Origin: Bacteroidetes bacterium UBA1312
Lineage (GTDB): Bacteria; Bacteroidota; Bacteroidia; Chitinophagales; Chitinophagaceae
Assembly (NCBI GenBank): GCA_002307135.1
Contig: DBTQ01000034.1
Coordinates: 1 to 64,000, forward strand
Reading direction: 5' to 3'
DNA: 64,000 nucleotides
Both the position numbers and the translations under genes were made by a program. The notes under the pieces were generated by a model. That model was given only the letters and a program-made list of their open reading frames with translations, ran no database searches and was not told where the DNA came from. Every line of letters starts with the position of its first letter. The first letter of the stretch is position 1. Below, one piece after another: positions 16,364-26,359 of this stretch.

Positions 16364-16930
16364 ATGAAACGTACAACAGTAAAAGCTTTCGCAGTAGCAT
16401 TAGCTATAATTCTAGCTCCATCTTTCGCAAACAATACATTTGCACAAGAAAAAACAGTAATAGTTGGTGGTGCCGCAATGTATCCATCTAAAAACATCGT
16501 TGAGAATGCAGTAAACTCAAAAGACCATACGACTTTGGTCGCAGCAGTTAAGGCTGCAGGTCTTGTTGAAACGCTACAATCGGCAGGTCCATTCACAGTA
16601 TTTGCACCTACGAATTCAGCCTTCGACAAATTGCCTAAAGGGACAGTAACAACTTTGTTGAAACCTGAAAACCTGAAGACGTTGCAATCGGTACTCACTT
16701 ACCATGTTATTTCGGGTAAAATGAGTTCGGCAGATTTGATGCAAAAAATAAAAGCTGATGGTGGCAAAACAAGTGTCGCAACTGTTCAAGGAGAAAGTCT
16801 AACCTTTATGATGAAAGGAAATTCATTGTGGGTAATGGATACAAAAGGTAATAAAGCCAAAGTAACTATTAAAGATGTGCTTCAATCAAATGGTGTAATA
16901 CATGTTATTGACACTGTATTGATGCCTTAA
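16364..16930 (+). CDS. Secreted fasciclin (FAS1) domain protein
   Basis: A Sec signal peptide (about residues 1-27, ending NTFAQE) is followed by a single FAS1 domain (about residues 50-186). The H1 box (PFTVFAPTNSAFDKLP) and H2 region (VLQSNGVIHVIDTVLMP) are intact. FAS1 domains generally mediate adhesion or matrix contact. The protein is probably periplasmic or extracellular. It lies 131 bases downstream of the anti-sigma gene in the same orientation, with a possible promoter of its own and a good terminator. The sigma/RskA/FAS1 order parallels mycobacterial SigK-RskA and its MPT70/MPT83 targets. Confidence 0.9.
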   Translation: MKRTTVKAFAVALAIILAPSFANNTFAQEKTVIVGGAAMYPSKNIVENAVNSKDHTTLVAAVKAAGLVETLQSAGPFTVFAPTNSAFDKLPKGTVTTLLKPENLKTLQSVLTYHVISGKMSSADLMQKIKADGGKTSVATVQGESLTFMMKGNSLWVMDTKGNKAKVTIKDVLQSNGVIHVIDTVLMP

Positions 16931-16963
16931 TGTTTAATTTGTTTTTTTGTTAGTGTGATTTTG

Positions 16964-17004
16964 CAAATTGCTGTAAACCCAATTGTTTACAGCAATTTTG
17001 TTTT
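16964..17004 (+). terminator. Rho-independent terminator after the fasciclin gene
   Basis: A 15-base stem (CAAATTGCTGTAAAC with its near complement at 16985) has a six-base loop and is followed by TTTTGTTTT. It closes the sigma/anti-sigma/fasciclin unit. Confidence 0.8.
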
Positions 17005-17125
17005 AAAGCAGTCACCTTATAAATTTAGCGGTATTAAAAAACCCTCTGTCTTTAATGAATTTTAAACGTGAGGCATACATAAGAATAGAAAAAGGTAGAA
17101 CTTTAGCAATAAATATGATTGTTTT

Positions 17126-17539
17126 ATGTGGATTTATTATGCCTTGCTCTCTGCATTTTTCGCATCGCTCACCGCCATATTTGCTAAAATTGGCGTAAAA
17201 GATATAAATACAGATTTAGCTACTGCCATTCGTACTGTAGTAATTTTAATTCTTGCATGGGGCATTGTGTTATTTAGAGGAGGATTGGCTACCGTCAATA
17301 CTCTTACAAAGCACAATTTGTTATTCCTTGTATTATCAGGCATAGCTACAGGCCTTTCTTGGATTTTCTATTTCAAAGCACTTCAATTGGGGAAAGTGGC
17401 TCAAGTGGCTCCTATTGATAAGCTAAGTGTTGCACTTACAATAATACTGGCTTTTGTTTTTCTTAAAGAACCCATAAGTATAAAAGAAATGATGGGTGCC
17501 GGACTCATTATTGCAGGCTCTTTAGTGTTGATTCTTTGA
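17126..17539 (+). CDS. Half-size EamA (DMT) family transporter
   Basis: The 137-residue membrane protein has five hydrophobic segments and a single EamA domain (ALLSAFFASLTAIFAKIG at the N-terminus, FKALQLGKVAQVAPIDKLSVALTIILAFVFLKEP in the second half). Most drug/metabolite transporters have two such domains, so this one presumably works as a dimer. The substrate is unknown. ATG start; it is a single-gene unit between the fasciclin and subtilase genes. Confidence 0.85.
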   Translation: MWIYYALLSAFFASLTAIFAKIGVKDINTDLATAIRTVVILILAWGIVLFRGGLATVNTLTKHNLLFLVLSGIATGLSWIFYFKALQLGKVAQVAPIDKLSVALTIILAFVFLKEPISIKEMMGAGLIIAGSLVLIL

Positions 17540-17640
17540 AGTATAAAACCAATAGCACATCGCTTATCTCAAGCGACTCATTTAATTTCCTTTACATTTT
17601 ATATTATCTTTACTTACTCTAACAATAGTAATCTATAGCA

Positions 17641-19908
17641 ATGAAAAAATTGTACACTGCAATATTCGCTTCACTCATGATATTGAGCGCGCATGCGCAA
17701 GAAGTAAAACCAAAACTTTCGCCACTTACTAGAGCTTATTTGCTGGACGTGCAAAAAACAGGTATGGGCAATGTATTACCTCAGGGCTATATCTACAAAA
17801 AGAGAAACGATGGCAAAATGTGCGTGAGTGCAATAATCAAAATAGCTGATGGCACTGCTAGCAATGTGGAAGACAAGTTGCACGCATTAAATGCAACTAT
17901 TGGAACCAAGGCCGGACATATTTGGACGGTACAAGTACCCGTTGAAAATGTAGTCGCATTTAGCCAAACTACAGGTATTTATTATATTCAAATAGACGAA
18001 CCCGTTTATCCTAAATTGGATATTGCTCGTAAAACAACTCGCGTAGATTCTGTACATGGAGGCTACGGACTACCTATGGCATATAGTGGCAAAGGAGTAG
18101 TCGTAGGGGTAATGGATTTTGGATTTGACTACAATCACCCTACGATGTTTGACACTCTTGGCACCAAGTATCGCATCAAACATGTATGGGAAATGAATGC
18201 CACTGGCACCGCGCCAAGCGGTTATAGCTACGGCAACGAAATGACGGATACGAATGTAATAAAAGCCAGAGGAACAGATAATAATGTTGAGACACACGGA
18301 ACCGGAACTACAGGCTTATCAGCGGGTTCCGGATATGGAGGAGATGCTACTAACAGACGTTTTCGGGGTATTGCATACGATGCGGACATTGTATTAGTAG
18401 GCGTACGCCGTGACTCTATTGGCGACCAATGGATGCAAGGCGGATTTTCTGACTTCATTGATGGTGTTAGTTATATTTTCAAATATGCAACTACGGTTGG
18501 AAAGCCTGCCGTAGCAAATATCAGTTGGGGTTCTCAATCCGGACCTCATGATGGCACTACATTGATCAATGAAGCATTTGACGCCCTATCAAGCAATGGC
18601 AAAATAATAGTGATGAGCGCCGGCAATGAAGGCGAAGAACTCATCCACTTAAATAAAACATTTACGAGTACAGACACAAGCCTGAGTACGTTTTTAACCT
18701 TTAGTCCTAGTACATATAAGCGTACTTGGATTGACATTTGGGGCGATACCGCAAAAACATTTTGCGCCAATACTACGTTATATCATAATGGCATTGCAGG
18801 TAATACTACGGGTAGAATATGTATTGACAGTATGACCCACAATTTTTATTTGATTGGCGCTAATGGTATTGACACCTGTTTTGTGCAAGTACTAACCAAC
18901 CCGTCAGAATTTAATGACAAACCACGTATAACACTTAATATTTTCAATAAAGCTACGGATAGTGTAGGCATTACAATTACGGGCACAAGTGGCAAAATAA
19001 ATGTCTGGAATGAATATTACTATTATGGCTTCCCTTATCAATTCCAGAGTGCATTTTCAAATTTAGGGTTTAGTTGGGCAACAACAGGAAATACCGTAAC
19101 TACAGTGAGTGATATGGGAGCGTCAAAATCAGTACTTTTAGTAGGCGCCTATGCATCTAAAGTAAAATTTACAAACCTAAGTGGTACTCCTTTATCTTAT
19201 TCAGGTTACGTGTCTGCTAATCACTTAGTACCATTTTCAAGCAGAGGGCCAATGATTGACGGACGTATTTCTCCCGACTTATGTGCGCCTGGTTTGACTA
19301 TTGCCACAAGTTATAATTCTTGGGACACCGCCAATTCTGCAACAGGCTCTAATAGCGCTATGATGGTTGCCAAATACACAAGCGCGTCGAGCAAAGATTA
19401 CTATTATGGTGAATTCAGCGGAACTTCGGCTTCTGCACCAATAGCTTCGGGAATTGTGGCATTGATGCTACAAGTAGATCCGACGCTTGACCCAAGCAGA
19501 GCAAAGTCTATATTATTTGCAACAGCTATTCAAGATACTTATACAGGGGCACTTCCTTCGGCAGGCAATAATGATTGGGGGCATGGTAAAATAAATGCTT
19601 ACGGAGCGATAAGACAATTATTAAAAGAAACGAGTGTAGCTACTATAAGTGGCAAAACGCTTGATTGTGTTCTATACCCTAATCCTAATAATGGCGTTTT
19701 TACATTAGACTTGGAGGCTACTAAAACAGAACAGATAAATGTAATGGTTACAAATATTACCGGAGCGATGGTACTAAATCAAAAATGGTCAGTAAATGCG
19801 GGCAAAAATCAATTGCCGCTTGATTTATCACAATTTGCGAAAGGCACATATTTGGTGAATCTGAGCAATGCAGATGGCGCTATTAGTATTAAAACAGTTC
19901 TGAAATAA
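17641..19908 (+). CDS. Secreted S8 (subtilisin-like) serine protease with T9SS sorting domain
   Basis: A signal peptide ending SAHAQ (residue 20) is followed by a propeptide-like region and a subtilase catalytic domain. The triad is in order: Asp159 (VGVMDFGFD), His219 (VETHGTGT) and Ser596 (FSGTSASAP). The large gap between His and Ser includes an inserted beta-rich domain (about residues 340-500). The last 80 residues (CVLYPNPNNGVFTLDL onward, ending ISIKTVLK) form a type A T9SS sorting domain. It is probably cell-surface or released, degrading proteins for nutrition or maturation. The ATG start directly precedes the signal peptide. Confidence 0.9.
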   Translation: MKKLYTAIFASLMILSAHAQEVKPKLSPLTRAYLLDVQKTGMGNVLPQGYIYKKRNDGKMCVSAIIKIADGTASNVEDKLHALNATIGTKAGHIWTVQVPVENVVAFSQTTGIYYIQIDEPVYPKLDIARKTTRVDSVHGGYGLPMAYSGKGVVVGVMDFGFDYNHPTMFDTLGTKYRIKHVWEMNATGTAPSGYSYGNEMTDTNVIKARGTDNNVETHGTGTTGLSAGSGYGGDATNRRFRGIAYDADIVLVGVRRDSIGDQWMQGGFSDFIDGVSYIFKYATTVGKPAVANISWGSQSGPHDGTTLINEAFDALSSNGKIIVMSAGNEGEELIHLNKTFTSTDTSLSTFLTFSPSTYKRTWIDIWGDTAKTFCANTTLYHNGIAGNTTGRICIDSMTHNFYLIGANGIDTCFVQVLTNPSEFNDKPRITLNIFNKATDSVGITITGTSGKINVWNEYYYYGFPYQFQSAFSNLGFSWATTGNTVTTVSDMGASKSVLLVGAYASKVKFTNLSGTPLSYSGYVSANHLVPFSSRGPMIDGRISPDLCAPGLTIATSYNSWDTANSATGSNSAMMVAKYTSASSKDYYYGEFSGTSASAPIASGIVALMLQVDPTLDPSRAKSILFATAIQDTYTGALPSAGNNDWGHGKINAYGAIRQLLKETSVATISGKTLDCVLYPNPNNGVFTLDLEATKTEQINVMVTNITGAMVLNQKWSVNAGKNQLPLDLSQFAKGTYLVNLSNADGAISIKTVLK

Positions 19909-19969
19909 TTCAATCGAAAATGTCTTTTGTTGTCCTTATAATTTGGCAATAATTTAAAGCAGGCAAGAA

Positions 19970-20794
19970 ATGACAAACGAAAAAAATTACATTGAAGTCA
20001 ACAAACAATCTTGGAATAACAAAACTGATGTTCATTTAAACTCCAACTTCTACGACGTAGATGGTTTTTTGAATGGTGCAAGTTCACTCAATTCGATAGA
20101 ACGTAATCTATTGGGGGAACTCAGTGGCAAAAGCATCCTGCATCTTCAATGTCATTTTGGACTGGATACCATTTCATTAAGCAGGCTAGGCGCCCATGTT
20201 ACAGGAGTTGACTTGTCGGACAAAGCAATCGAAAATGCCCAGAAACTGAGTATTAAAACTAATGCCAACACAAACTTTATTTGCTGTGATATTTACGATT
20301 TACCCCAGCATCTTCATCAGCAATTTGATATCGTTTTTACAAGCTATGGCACAATCGGATGGCTGCCTGACCTTGACAAATGGGGAAATATTATCTCCAC
20401 TTTTTTAAAGCCTAATGGCAAATTAGTATTTGTAGAATTCCATCCTGTAGTGTGGATGTTTGATGACAATTTTGAAAAGATCGGGTACAATTATTTCAAT
20501 ACCGGACCAATCATCGAAACAGAAAACGGCACTTATGCAGACAGGGATGCCCCAATTACTCAAGAATATGTTTGTTGGAATCACGGAATTAGTGAAGTAC
20601 TGAATAGCTTAATAAAAAATAGACTTGAAATAAATTCATTTGATGAATTTAACTATTCTCCTTACAATTGTTTTAGAGGAGCTGTTGAATTTGAAACAAG
20701 GAAATTTCGTATAGAACACCTCGACAATAAAATACCAATGGTATATGCTGTTGTTGCTACAAAGAAAAAACAACAGCAGGTTATTGCGTCTTAA
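19970..20794 (+). CDS. Class I SAM-dependent methyltransferase
   Basis: The 274-residue cytoplasmic protein has a Rossmann methyltransferase core. Motif I is ILHLQCHFGLDTISLSRLGAHVTGVDLS (about residues 55-82), a post-motif is FICCDIYDLP, and FTSYGTIGWL lies near motif II. The N-terminal NKQSWNNKTDVH is shared with a family of uncharacterised Bacteroidota methyltransferases. The substrate is unknown. The last 14 bases overlap the convergent aroC gene. Confidence 0.85.
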   Translation: MTNEKNYIEVNKQSWNNKTDVHLNSNFYDVDGFLNGASSLNSIERNLLGELSGKSILHLQCHFGLDTISLSRLGAHVTGVDLSDKAIENAQKLSIKTNANTNFICCDIYDLPQHLHQQFDIVFTSYGTIGWLPDLDKWGNIISTFLKPNGKLVFVEFHPVVWMFDDNFEKIGYNYFNTGPIIETENGTYADRDAPITQEYVCWNHGISEVLNSLIKNRLEINSFDEFNYSPYNCFRGAVEFETRKFRIEHLDNKIPMVYAVVATKKKQQQVIAS

Positions 20795-21764
20795 ATAATT
20801 CGAGCAACTGAAAATCTGCTAAAACCATTGCTGTTACTGCTTCTATAACTACAGGAACCCTAAGTGCAATACATAAATCGTGTCGCCCTTTTATTTGAAA
20901 AGACTGAACCGATTGCGTTTGGTTATTCCATGTTTGTTGTACTTTAGGTGTACTACTCGTAGGTTTTACTGCAACTCTAAACATCAAATCATTACCGTTA
21001 CTAATACCACCATTAATACCGCCTGCATTATTCGTTGCAGTTGTTCCTTTAGCGTCAATAATAGCATCATTGTGTTGGCTACCCATCATCTTTGCAGCCA
21101 TAAATCCACTGCCAAATTCAATACCTTTTATTGCCGGAATAGAAAAAACGGCATGGCCGATTAATGATTCCAAAGAATCAAAAAATGGTTCTCCCAGCCC
21201 AACAGGCAAACCACTGGTCTTGCATTCCACGATACCGCCAATGCTGTCTTGCTGTTTAATGGCATTATTAATTGCCTCTTCGATATTTTTATTGCCACCA
21301 GCTTCTACTAACCCAGCGCTTATAGTTATTCCTTGTAATATTTTTTTTGCAACCACACCCGCGGCTACTAATGCCAACGTCAACCTCCCTGATGAATGAC
21401 CTCCTCCTCTGTAATCATTATAACCATTGAATTTTTTGTGTAAAACAAAATCTGCATGACCAGGTCTTGGGGTAGCCTGAAGAGATTCATAGTCGGCGGA
21501 TTTGATATTATTATTTTCAAAAAGAATAGTAACAGGTGCACCGGTAGTTTTATCATTAAAAACGCCGCTTAATATTTTGGGGCTATCTTCTTCAATTCTT
21601 GGAGTGGTGCCAGCTCCGCCGGCTTTTCGACGCTGCAAATCTGCATTAAAATCCTCCGCGAGTAATAATACTCCCGCGGGGCAACCATCAATAGTTACCC
21701 CAACCGATACACCATGTGATTCACCGAAAATATGTACCCGGAATTTTCTACCAAAACTGTTCAT
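20781..21764 (-). CDS. aroC: Chorismate synthase
   Basis: AroC converts 5-enolpyruvylshikimate 3-phosphate to chorismate, the last common step of aromatic amino acid synthesis, using reduced FMN. The family signatures are present: GESHG near residue 14, TPRPGHADF near 96, GGGHSSGRLT near 120 and KGRHDLCIALR near 292. At 327 residues it is at the short end of the family. No other shikimate gene is adjacent. Its 3' end overlaps the methyltransferase gene by 14 bases. Confidence 0.96.
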   Translation of the reverse strand: MNSFGRKFRVHIFGESHGVSVGVTIDGCPAGVLLLAEDFNADLQRRKAGGAGTTPRIEEDSPKILSGVFNDKTTGAPVTILFENNNIKSADYESLQATPRPGHADFVLHKKFNGYNDYRGGGHSSGRLTLALVAAGVVAKKILQGITISAGLVEAGGNKNIEEAINNAIKQQDSIGGIVECKTSGLPVGLGEPFFDSLESLIGHAVFSIPAIKGIEFGSGFMAAKMMGSQHNDAIIDAKGTTATNNAGGINGGISNGNDLMFRVAVKPTSSTPKVQQTWNNQTQSVQSFQIKGRHDLCIALRVPVVIEAVTAMVLADFQLLELFKTQ

Positions 21765-21817
21765 AATAAACTCAAATGTAATAATGAATTAGTTTACAGA
21801 TTGCATTAGGCATAACA

Positions 21818-21852
21818 AAAAGAGCGCCCACAAAAACAGTGAGCGCTCTTTG
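21818..21852 (-). terminator. Rho-independent terminator of the large T9SS gene
   Basis: An AAAGAGCGCTCAC stem pairs with GTGGGCGCTCTTT across a short loop, with a T-run following on the minus strand. It lies 20 bases after the stop codon at 21872. Confidence 0.82.
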
Positions 21853-21871
21853 GCATATTAAAACACAGGTA

Positions 21872-24800
21872 TTAATTCGTTTTTTTAACCACTTTATCCA
21901 TCTTTATTATTGCACCATCTTTATTCGTTACGGTAAAGATGTACATACCATCCGCATAAACACTCATATCAATTTGTTTCGCATTTTTCAACTCAAAGAT
22001 TTTACGGCCTTGGATATCTTTTATTTGCACATCAACTTCAATAGGAGCATCAATGTTTACGATGCTTTGTGATGGGTTTGGATAAATATTCACGTCCATA
22101 TTATTTTCCGATACATTTACAACACCCAAATTAACAATGTTCATTATGTCTGAGGTATTGATACAACCATCTGCTGACCCAACTCTTACATAATAATTAC
22201 CATCAAATGCTAATGTATAAGTACGGCTATTAGCACCGGGTATTGCTGATCCATTTCTATACCATTGATAAGATGCGTAACCACCTGTTGTAAGGGTCAT
22301 ACCAATTTTAGTAATTATTGGTTTAACAACGGTAGCGTAAACATTAATTGTAGCTTTTTCAGAAGTAGCCACGCATTTGAAAATATCTTTTGCAATAACC
22401 ACATAATCACCAGAAAGAGCGGTAGTGATACTCACTGTAGTATCTGGCAGTAGCGTCCCATTTCTAGTCCATTTGTAAGACACTGCATAAGGACCAGCGT
22501 TACTGTTTAAAACAATCGTTGTCCCTTCACAAAAGTTTACATCCCTAGGCGTAACAAGTGGAGTATTCATTAAAGTATTAATTATAGTCATTGTATCAGA
22601 GAATATACGGCAATTATTGGCATCTCTTACACGCACAGAATAAACGCCACCCAATGCAGCATTATATATTTTACTTGTAGCACCAGAAATTGGTGATCCA
22701 TTAAAATACCATTGATAAGAGGAGGTAAGTGGAATTGTGTTTGCAGTTAATTGTAATGTCTTACCCAAACATATAGCGGTGGTAGTATCTGTATTGCTGA
22801 AATTTGCTGTAGGTAATGGATTCACTATTAATTTAGCAATATTACTCGTATTTCCACAAGTACCCAAACTTACACGCAGGGTATAATCTCCTGAAGTATT
22901 TGCAGTAAATGAGTCAACTGTTGCACCAGATATTGGGATACCTGAATTATACCATTGGTAGCTGATACCAGTGCCTGTATGGATACTCTTCAAGCGTTGA
23001 ATCGAATCTGCACAGATTGATGTTGTTCCGACCGGCGTAATAGAAACGGTAGGTGTAGGTGTTACATTTACTGTAACAAAAGCAGATGTATCATTACATC
23101 CCGTAACCGGATTCGTAACAACAACCCTATATGTTCCTGTTGCTGCAACAGCATAAGTGCTTAATGTGTCTCCTGGCAACAAAACACCAGAGGCATTACG
23201 CCATTGATATTTCCCTACACCTGAGCCTGTGAGTGTAGTTGTAAATCCAGAACAAATCGATACGGGACCGGTCGGAGAAATTCCCGCTACCGGTGCCGGA
23301 TTAACTGTTACATTAGTAGTATCACTTACTATCCCAGAACAAAATCCAGTATAGGCAACAATTGTATATTTTCCAGTGGCCGTGGGCAAATAAGAGCTCG
23401 TTGTAGCTGTTGGAATAAGAACAGTTCCATTGTACCATTTGTAGCTAATACCCGTTACAGATGTTGTACTTAAGGTCAAACTTTTATTGGAGCAAAAAGT
23501 TGTTGCACCACTTGCAGTTAATACAGGCTTTGCTACTACATTTACAGTAAATGCAGCAGAAGAATCATTCAAACCAGAGACATCGCAACTGATGTATAGT
23601 TTATAATCAGTAGCCGCTGTAATACTCTTAGAGATAGACGTTGTTGTGTCACCAGCGGATATTGCAAACGGGGAAGAACTACCAGTTGGTCTTGATTTCC
23701 ACTGATAATGAATACCAGCACCATCGGAATAACCTAAACTGGAAATAGTAAAGGCTGAACTTGGGCATACAGCAGACGTTGGGCCTGATAAAGTACCTGC
23801 AGTTGGTGCACCTGTACAGTAACGGATGTTGAGATTCACTTCATCCAAACCTTGGTTACATATTGATGAGCCCCAGTTTGAGTTAGATTTCCAACGAATT
23901 TTGATGGTATTTCCTCCGTATGAGCTTACATTTATTTTTTGTTGCGTCCAAGCTCCAAAAGTTGAATTGGATGTACTATGGCTATATATGGAAGTGAAAG
24001 TCAAACCTCCATCAGTCGAAATCTGAGTTTCCATAGGATATGGATCAGAACCTGTAGCACCGGAAGTTCCTTTATACCCGCTGCCACCTAAGAAATAATA
24101 ATAAGACAATTCTGTTGTCGTTACCGGTAATACAATTGAAGGGCTCGTAATATAATATGGATTATACCCTGTGGTGCCATCATAGACATCAAGAAACATA
24201 AAATAGCTTCCGCTATATGCACTGCTTACTCCATGTGTTCCATCAGAACTTGTAGTTGCCCAATGGTACGAAGCCCCAGAACTTCCTTCTGATGCAGACC
24301 AACAAGATGGGAATGAGCTACTGAAACTTTCACTAAATGGAAGTGTAAAGCTCCCCACATTTATTTTATTTTTAGGGGTATAAGTAGAATCTCCTGTTAC
24401 TGTACATTTTATCTTACATCTGTAGTATTTGGTAGCTGTAAGTGTTCCTGAGGTGTAAGTAGCTAATGTAGCGCTGGCAATATTATTCCAAACACCTGAG
24501 GTTGAATCCTGCCATTGATAAGTAATGCCTGGTGCAGAAGTGGCACCAACAAGACTAAGCGTAGTAGTCCCACTACCAGAGCATATTGCAGACGGTGATG
24601 CATTAACAGTACCAGCAGTTGGTGCACCTGAACATGGTGGTATTACCTGCACATTAACCTCGTCCAATCCCTGATCGCAAGTACTAGATCCGTAATTTGA
24701 TGTAGATTTCCAGCGAAGTTTGACAGATTGACCAACATAAGAACTTAGATCAATATTATTTTGAGTCCATGCATTAAATGTAGAATTAGATGTACTATGA

Positions 24801-26128
24801 CTATATATGGATGTAAAAGTCAAACCTCCGTCTGTTGATATTTGCAATTCCATCGGGTAAGGGTCTGAACCGGTAGCACCGGATGTACCTTTATAACCAC
24901 TAGTACCCAGGAAATAATAATAAGACAAACGAATTACTCCGGTTGAAGGAATAGCAATAAGTGGAGAGGTAATATAATAAGGGTTGTAAGATGTGGATGC
25001 CAAAAAAACGTATAGGTAGGCAAAATAAGATCCGGATGCGGCCGAGCTAGCGCCATATGTTGCATCAGCTGCAGTCGTTGCCCAATGGTATGATGCACCT
25101 GTACTTCCTTCTGAAACAGACCAACAAGTAGGTAAAGAAGTACTTGTAAAACTTTCGCTAAAAGGTAAAGCATAAGCACCTCCGGCAATAACTGAGACAG
25201 AACTGGAAGTAGCACTTAACCCACTTGTAGTACATGTTATGCGGCATCGATAATAAGTAGTTTTCCCTGATGGGGGAATAGTAGTATAGGTAGTAGTAGT
25301 AATTGGAGTGACCCCACTTACTGCACCCCACCCACTTGTACCTGTGCTTGAGGTATCCCAAATATAGTTCAATCCCGGCACTGAAGACGCTCCAGACAGA
25401 GAGAGCGTAATCGGAGTACCTGAACATACCGTAGTAGCCGAAGCAACTGCAGATCCAGCAGTAGGAGTACCAGCGCACAAGTTAGCAAAAACAAATTGGG
25501 CATTAGGATAATAAGTATTTCTTGATGTGGCAGTTGGAGGAGACGCTGGATCAGGATTCGTTGCATCATTACGATAATATATAGACGTGTAATTAGAACC
25601 GCTTGAAGTATAATTCCAATAGTTTGAGCAATAATAACTCGGCGCATTTTCATCTACTGCAACCACTAGATTACTTGTCCCATCCCAAGTAAATGGTGTC
25701 GTGAACACAATTTCTAACCAACCTGAAGATGGATATGTAACCGTTCCCGAGAAAACATTAGTAAGACTGGATAAAGGAATCCAATCTGTAGTACTGGAAA
25801 AAGTCGTTTTTGTAGTGTGTCCCATATATACGGTCCAATTATCGCTGTTAGTCGAAGACCCTGAATTCAAATAGAATCTTAATTTTCTGATAGAGCCCGC
25901 TGTTGGTGTCCCGCCTGCAGCAGAAATATCACTGGCTGTATAAATTTGCTGAGCATAAGTATAGCCATAACATGAGTAAATTGGAACAGAAGAAGAGGTA
26001 GATGTACCTGTTCCAACTGTTGCTGTAACTTGCGCATAAGATTGTTTACCAAAAGATATTAAGATGCATAGGCATACTAAAATCTTTGAAAGTCGATCTT
26101 GGTAAAGTTTTTTGTAACTTTTTTTCAT
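21872..26128 (-). CDS. Very large secreted multidomain adhesin-like protein with T9SS sorting domain
   Basis: The 1418-residue protein has a signal peptide with a long positively charged start (cleavage near SYAQ, residue 33). Next is a domain rich in Ser/Thr/Tyr (about residues 35-215). Two copies of a roughly 175-residue MAM/jelly-roll-like domain follow (about residues 320-497 and 594-770), each beginning LPFSESF, containing GYKGTSGATGSDPYPM and ending CxQGLDEVN. Ig/PKD-like linkers precede each copy. Six tandem Ig-like repeats of about 85 residues with YQWY or YKW cores follow, then a type A T9SS sorting domain (VNIYPNPSQSIVNI to the end). Adhesion or polymer binding is inferred. It stands alone with its own terminator. 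Confidence 0.88.
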   Translation of the reverse strand: MKKSYKKLYQDRLSKILVCLCILISFGKQSYAQVTATVGTGTSTSSSVPIYSCYGYTYAQQIYTASDISAAGGTPTAGSIRKLRFYLNSGSSTNSDNWTVYMGHTTKTTFSSTTDWIPLSSLTNVFSGTVTYPSSGWLEIVFTTPFTWDGTSNLVVAVDENAPSYYCSNYWNYTSSGSNYTSIYYRNDATNPDPASPPTATSRNTYYPNAQFVFANLCAGTPTAGSAVASATTVCSGTPITLSLSGASSVPGLNYIWDTSSTGTSGWGAVSGVTPITTTTYTTIPPSGKTTYYRCRITCTTSGLSATSSSVSVIAGGAYALPFSESFTSTSLPTCWSVSEGSTGASYHWATTAADATYGASSAASGSYFAYLYVFLASTSYNPYYITSPLIAIPSTGVIRLSYYYFLGTSGYKGTSGATGSDPYPMELQISTDGGLTFTSIYSHSTSNSTFNAWTQNNIDLSSYVGQSVKLRWKSTSNYGSSTCDQGLDEVNVQVIPPCSGAPTAGTVNASPSAICSGSGTTTLSLVGATSAPGITYQWQDSTSGVWNNIASATLATYTSGTLTATKYYRCKIKCTVTGDSTYTPKNKINVGSFTLPFSESFSSSFPSCWSASEGSSGASYHWATTSSDGTHGVSSAYSGSYFMFLDVYDGTTGYNPYYITSPSIVLPVTTTELSYYYFLGGSGYKGTSGATGSDPYPMETQISTDGGLTFTSIYSHSTSNSTFGAWTQQKINVSSYGGNTIKIRWKSNSNWGSSICNQGLDEVNLNIRYCTGAPTAGTLSGPTSAVCPSSAFTISSLGYSDGAGIHYQWKSRPTGSSSPFAISAGDTTTSISKSITAATDYKLYISCDVSGLNDSSAAFTVNVVAKPVLTASGATTFCSNKSLTLSTTSVTGISYKWYNGTVLIPTATTSSYLPTATGKYTIVAYTGFCSGIVSDTTNVTVNPAPVAGISPTGPVSICSGFTTTLTGSGVGKYQWRNASGVLLPGDTLSTYAVAATGTYRVVVTNPVTGCNDTSAFVTVNVTPTPTVSITPVGTTSICADSIQRLKSIHTGTGISYQWYNSGIPISGATVDSFTANTSGDYTLRVSLGTCGNTSNIAKLIVNPLPTANFSNTDTTTAICLGKTLQLTANTIPLTSSYQWYFNGSPISGATSKIYNAALGGVYSVRVRDANNCRIFSDTMTIINTLMNTPLVTPRDVNFCEGTTIVLNSNAGPYAVSYKWTRNGTLLPDTTVSITTALSGDYVVIAKDIFKCVATSEKATINVYATVVKPIITKIGMTLTTGGYASYQWYRNGSAIPGANSRTYTLAFDGNYYVRVGSADGCINTSDIMNIVNLGVVNVSENNMDVNIYPNPSQSIVNIDAPIEVDVQIKDIQGRKIFELKNAKQIDMSVYADGMYIFTVTNKDGAIIKMDKVVKKTN
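23822..25168 (-). repeat. Two tandem copies of a ~530-base domain-coding segment
   Basis: Segments at about 24640-25168 and 23822-24348 encode the two jelly-roll-like domains of the large T9SS protein. They remain clearly similar at nucleotide level, especially around 24040-24085 and 24845-24900, which code for KGTSGATGSDPYPM. This indicates an internal duplication of a domain with its linker. Confidence 0.8.
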
Positions 26129-26359
26129 ACGTTTACATTTTAAAATAAAACAAGAATTTATCCACTGTTTTCATGAGTGATAAAATTGTTTTAATACAGT
26201 AAATCGTATTAATTATTAAATAGTACAAAAACCGTGCCAAATTTTCACATTTTGTTAATATTCAAAGCCAAAAGTTAGCAGAACAATAACACTTAATACA
26301 GCAAAAGTTTTGTAATCAGACTCAAACCTATTAATTTTTAATAAATTTTCCAAAAAATA

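Noticed and set aside
24934..25653. Overlapping minus-strand frames within the large T9SS gene
   Set aside because: Low-complexity Leu/Ser-rich translations are by-products of the Thr/Ser-rich repeat coding in the true frame.
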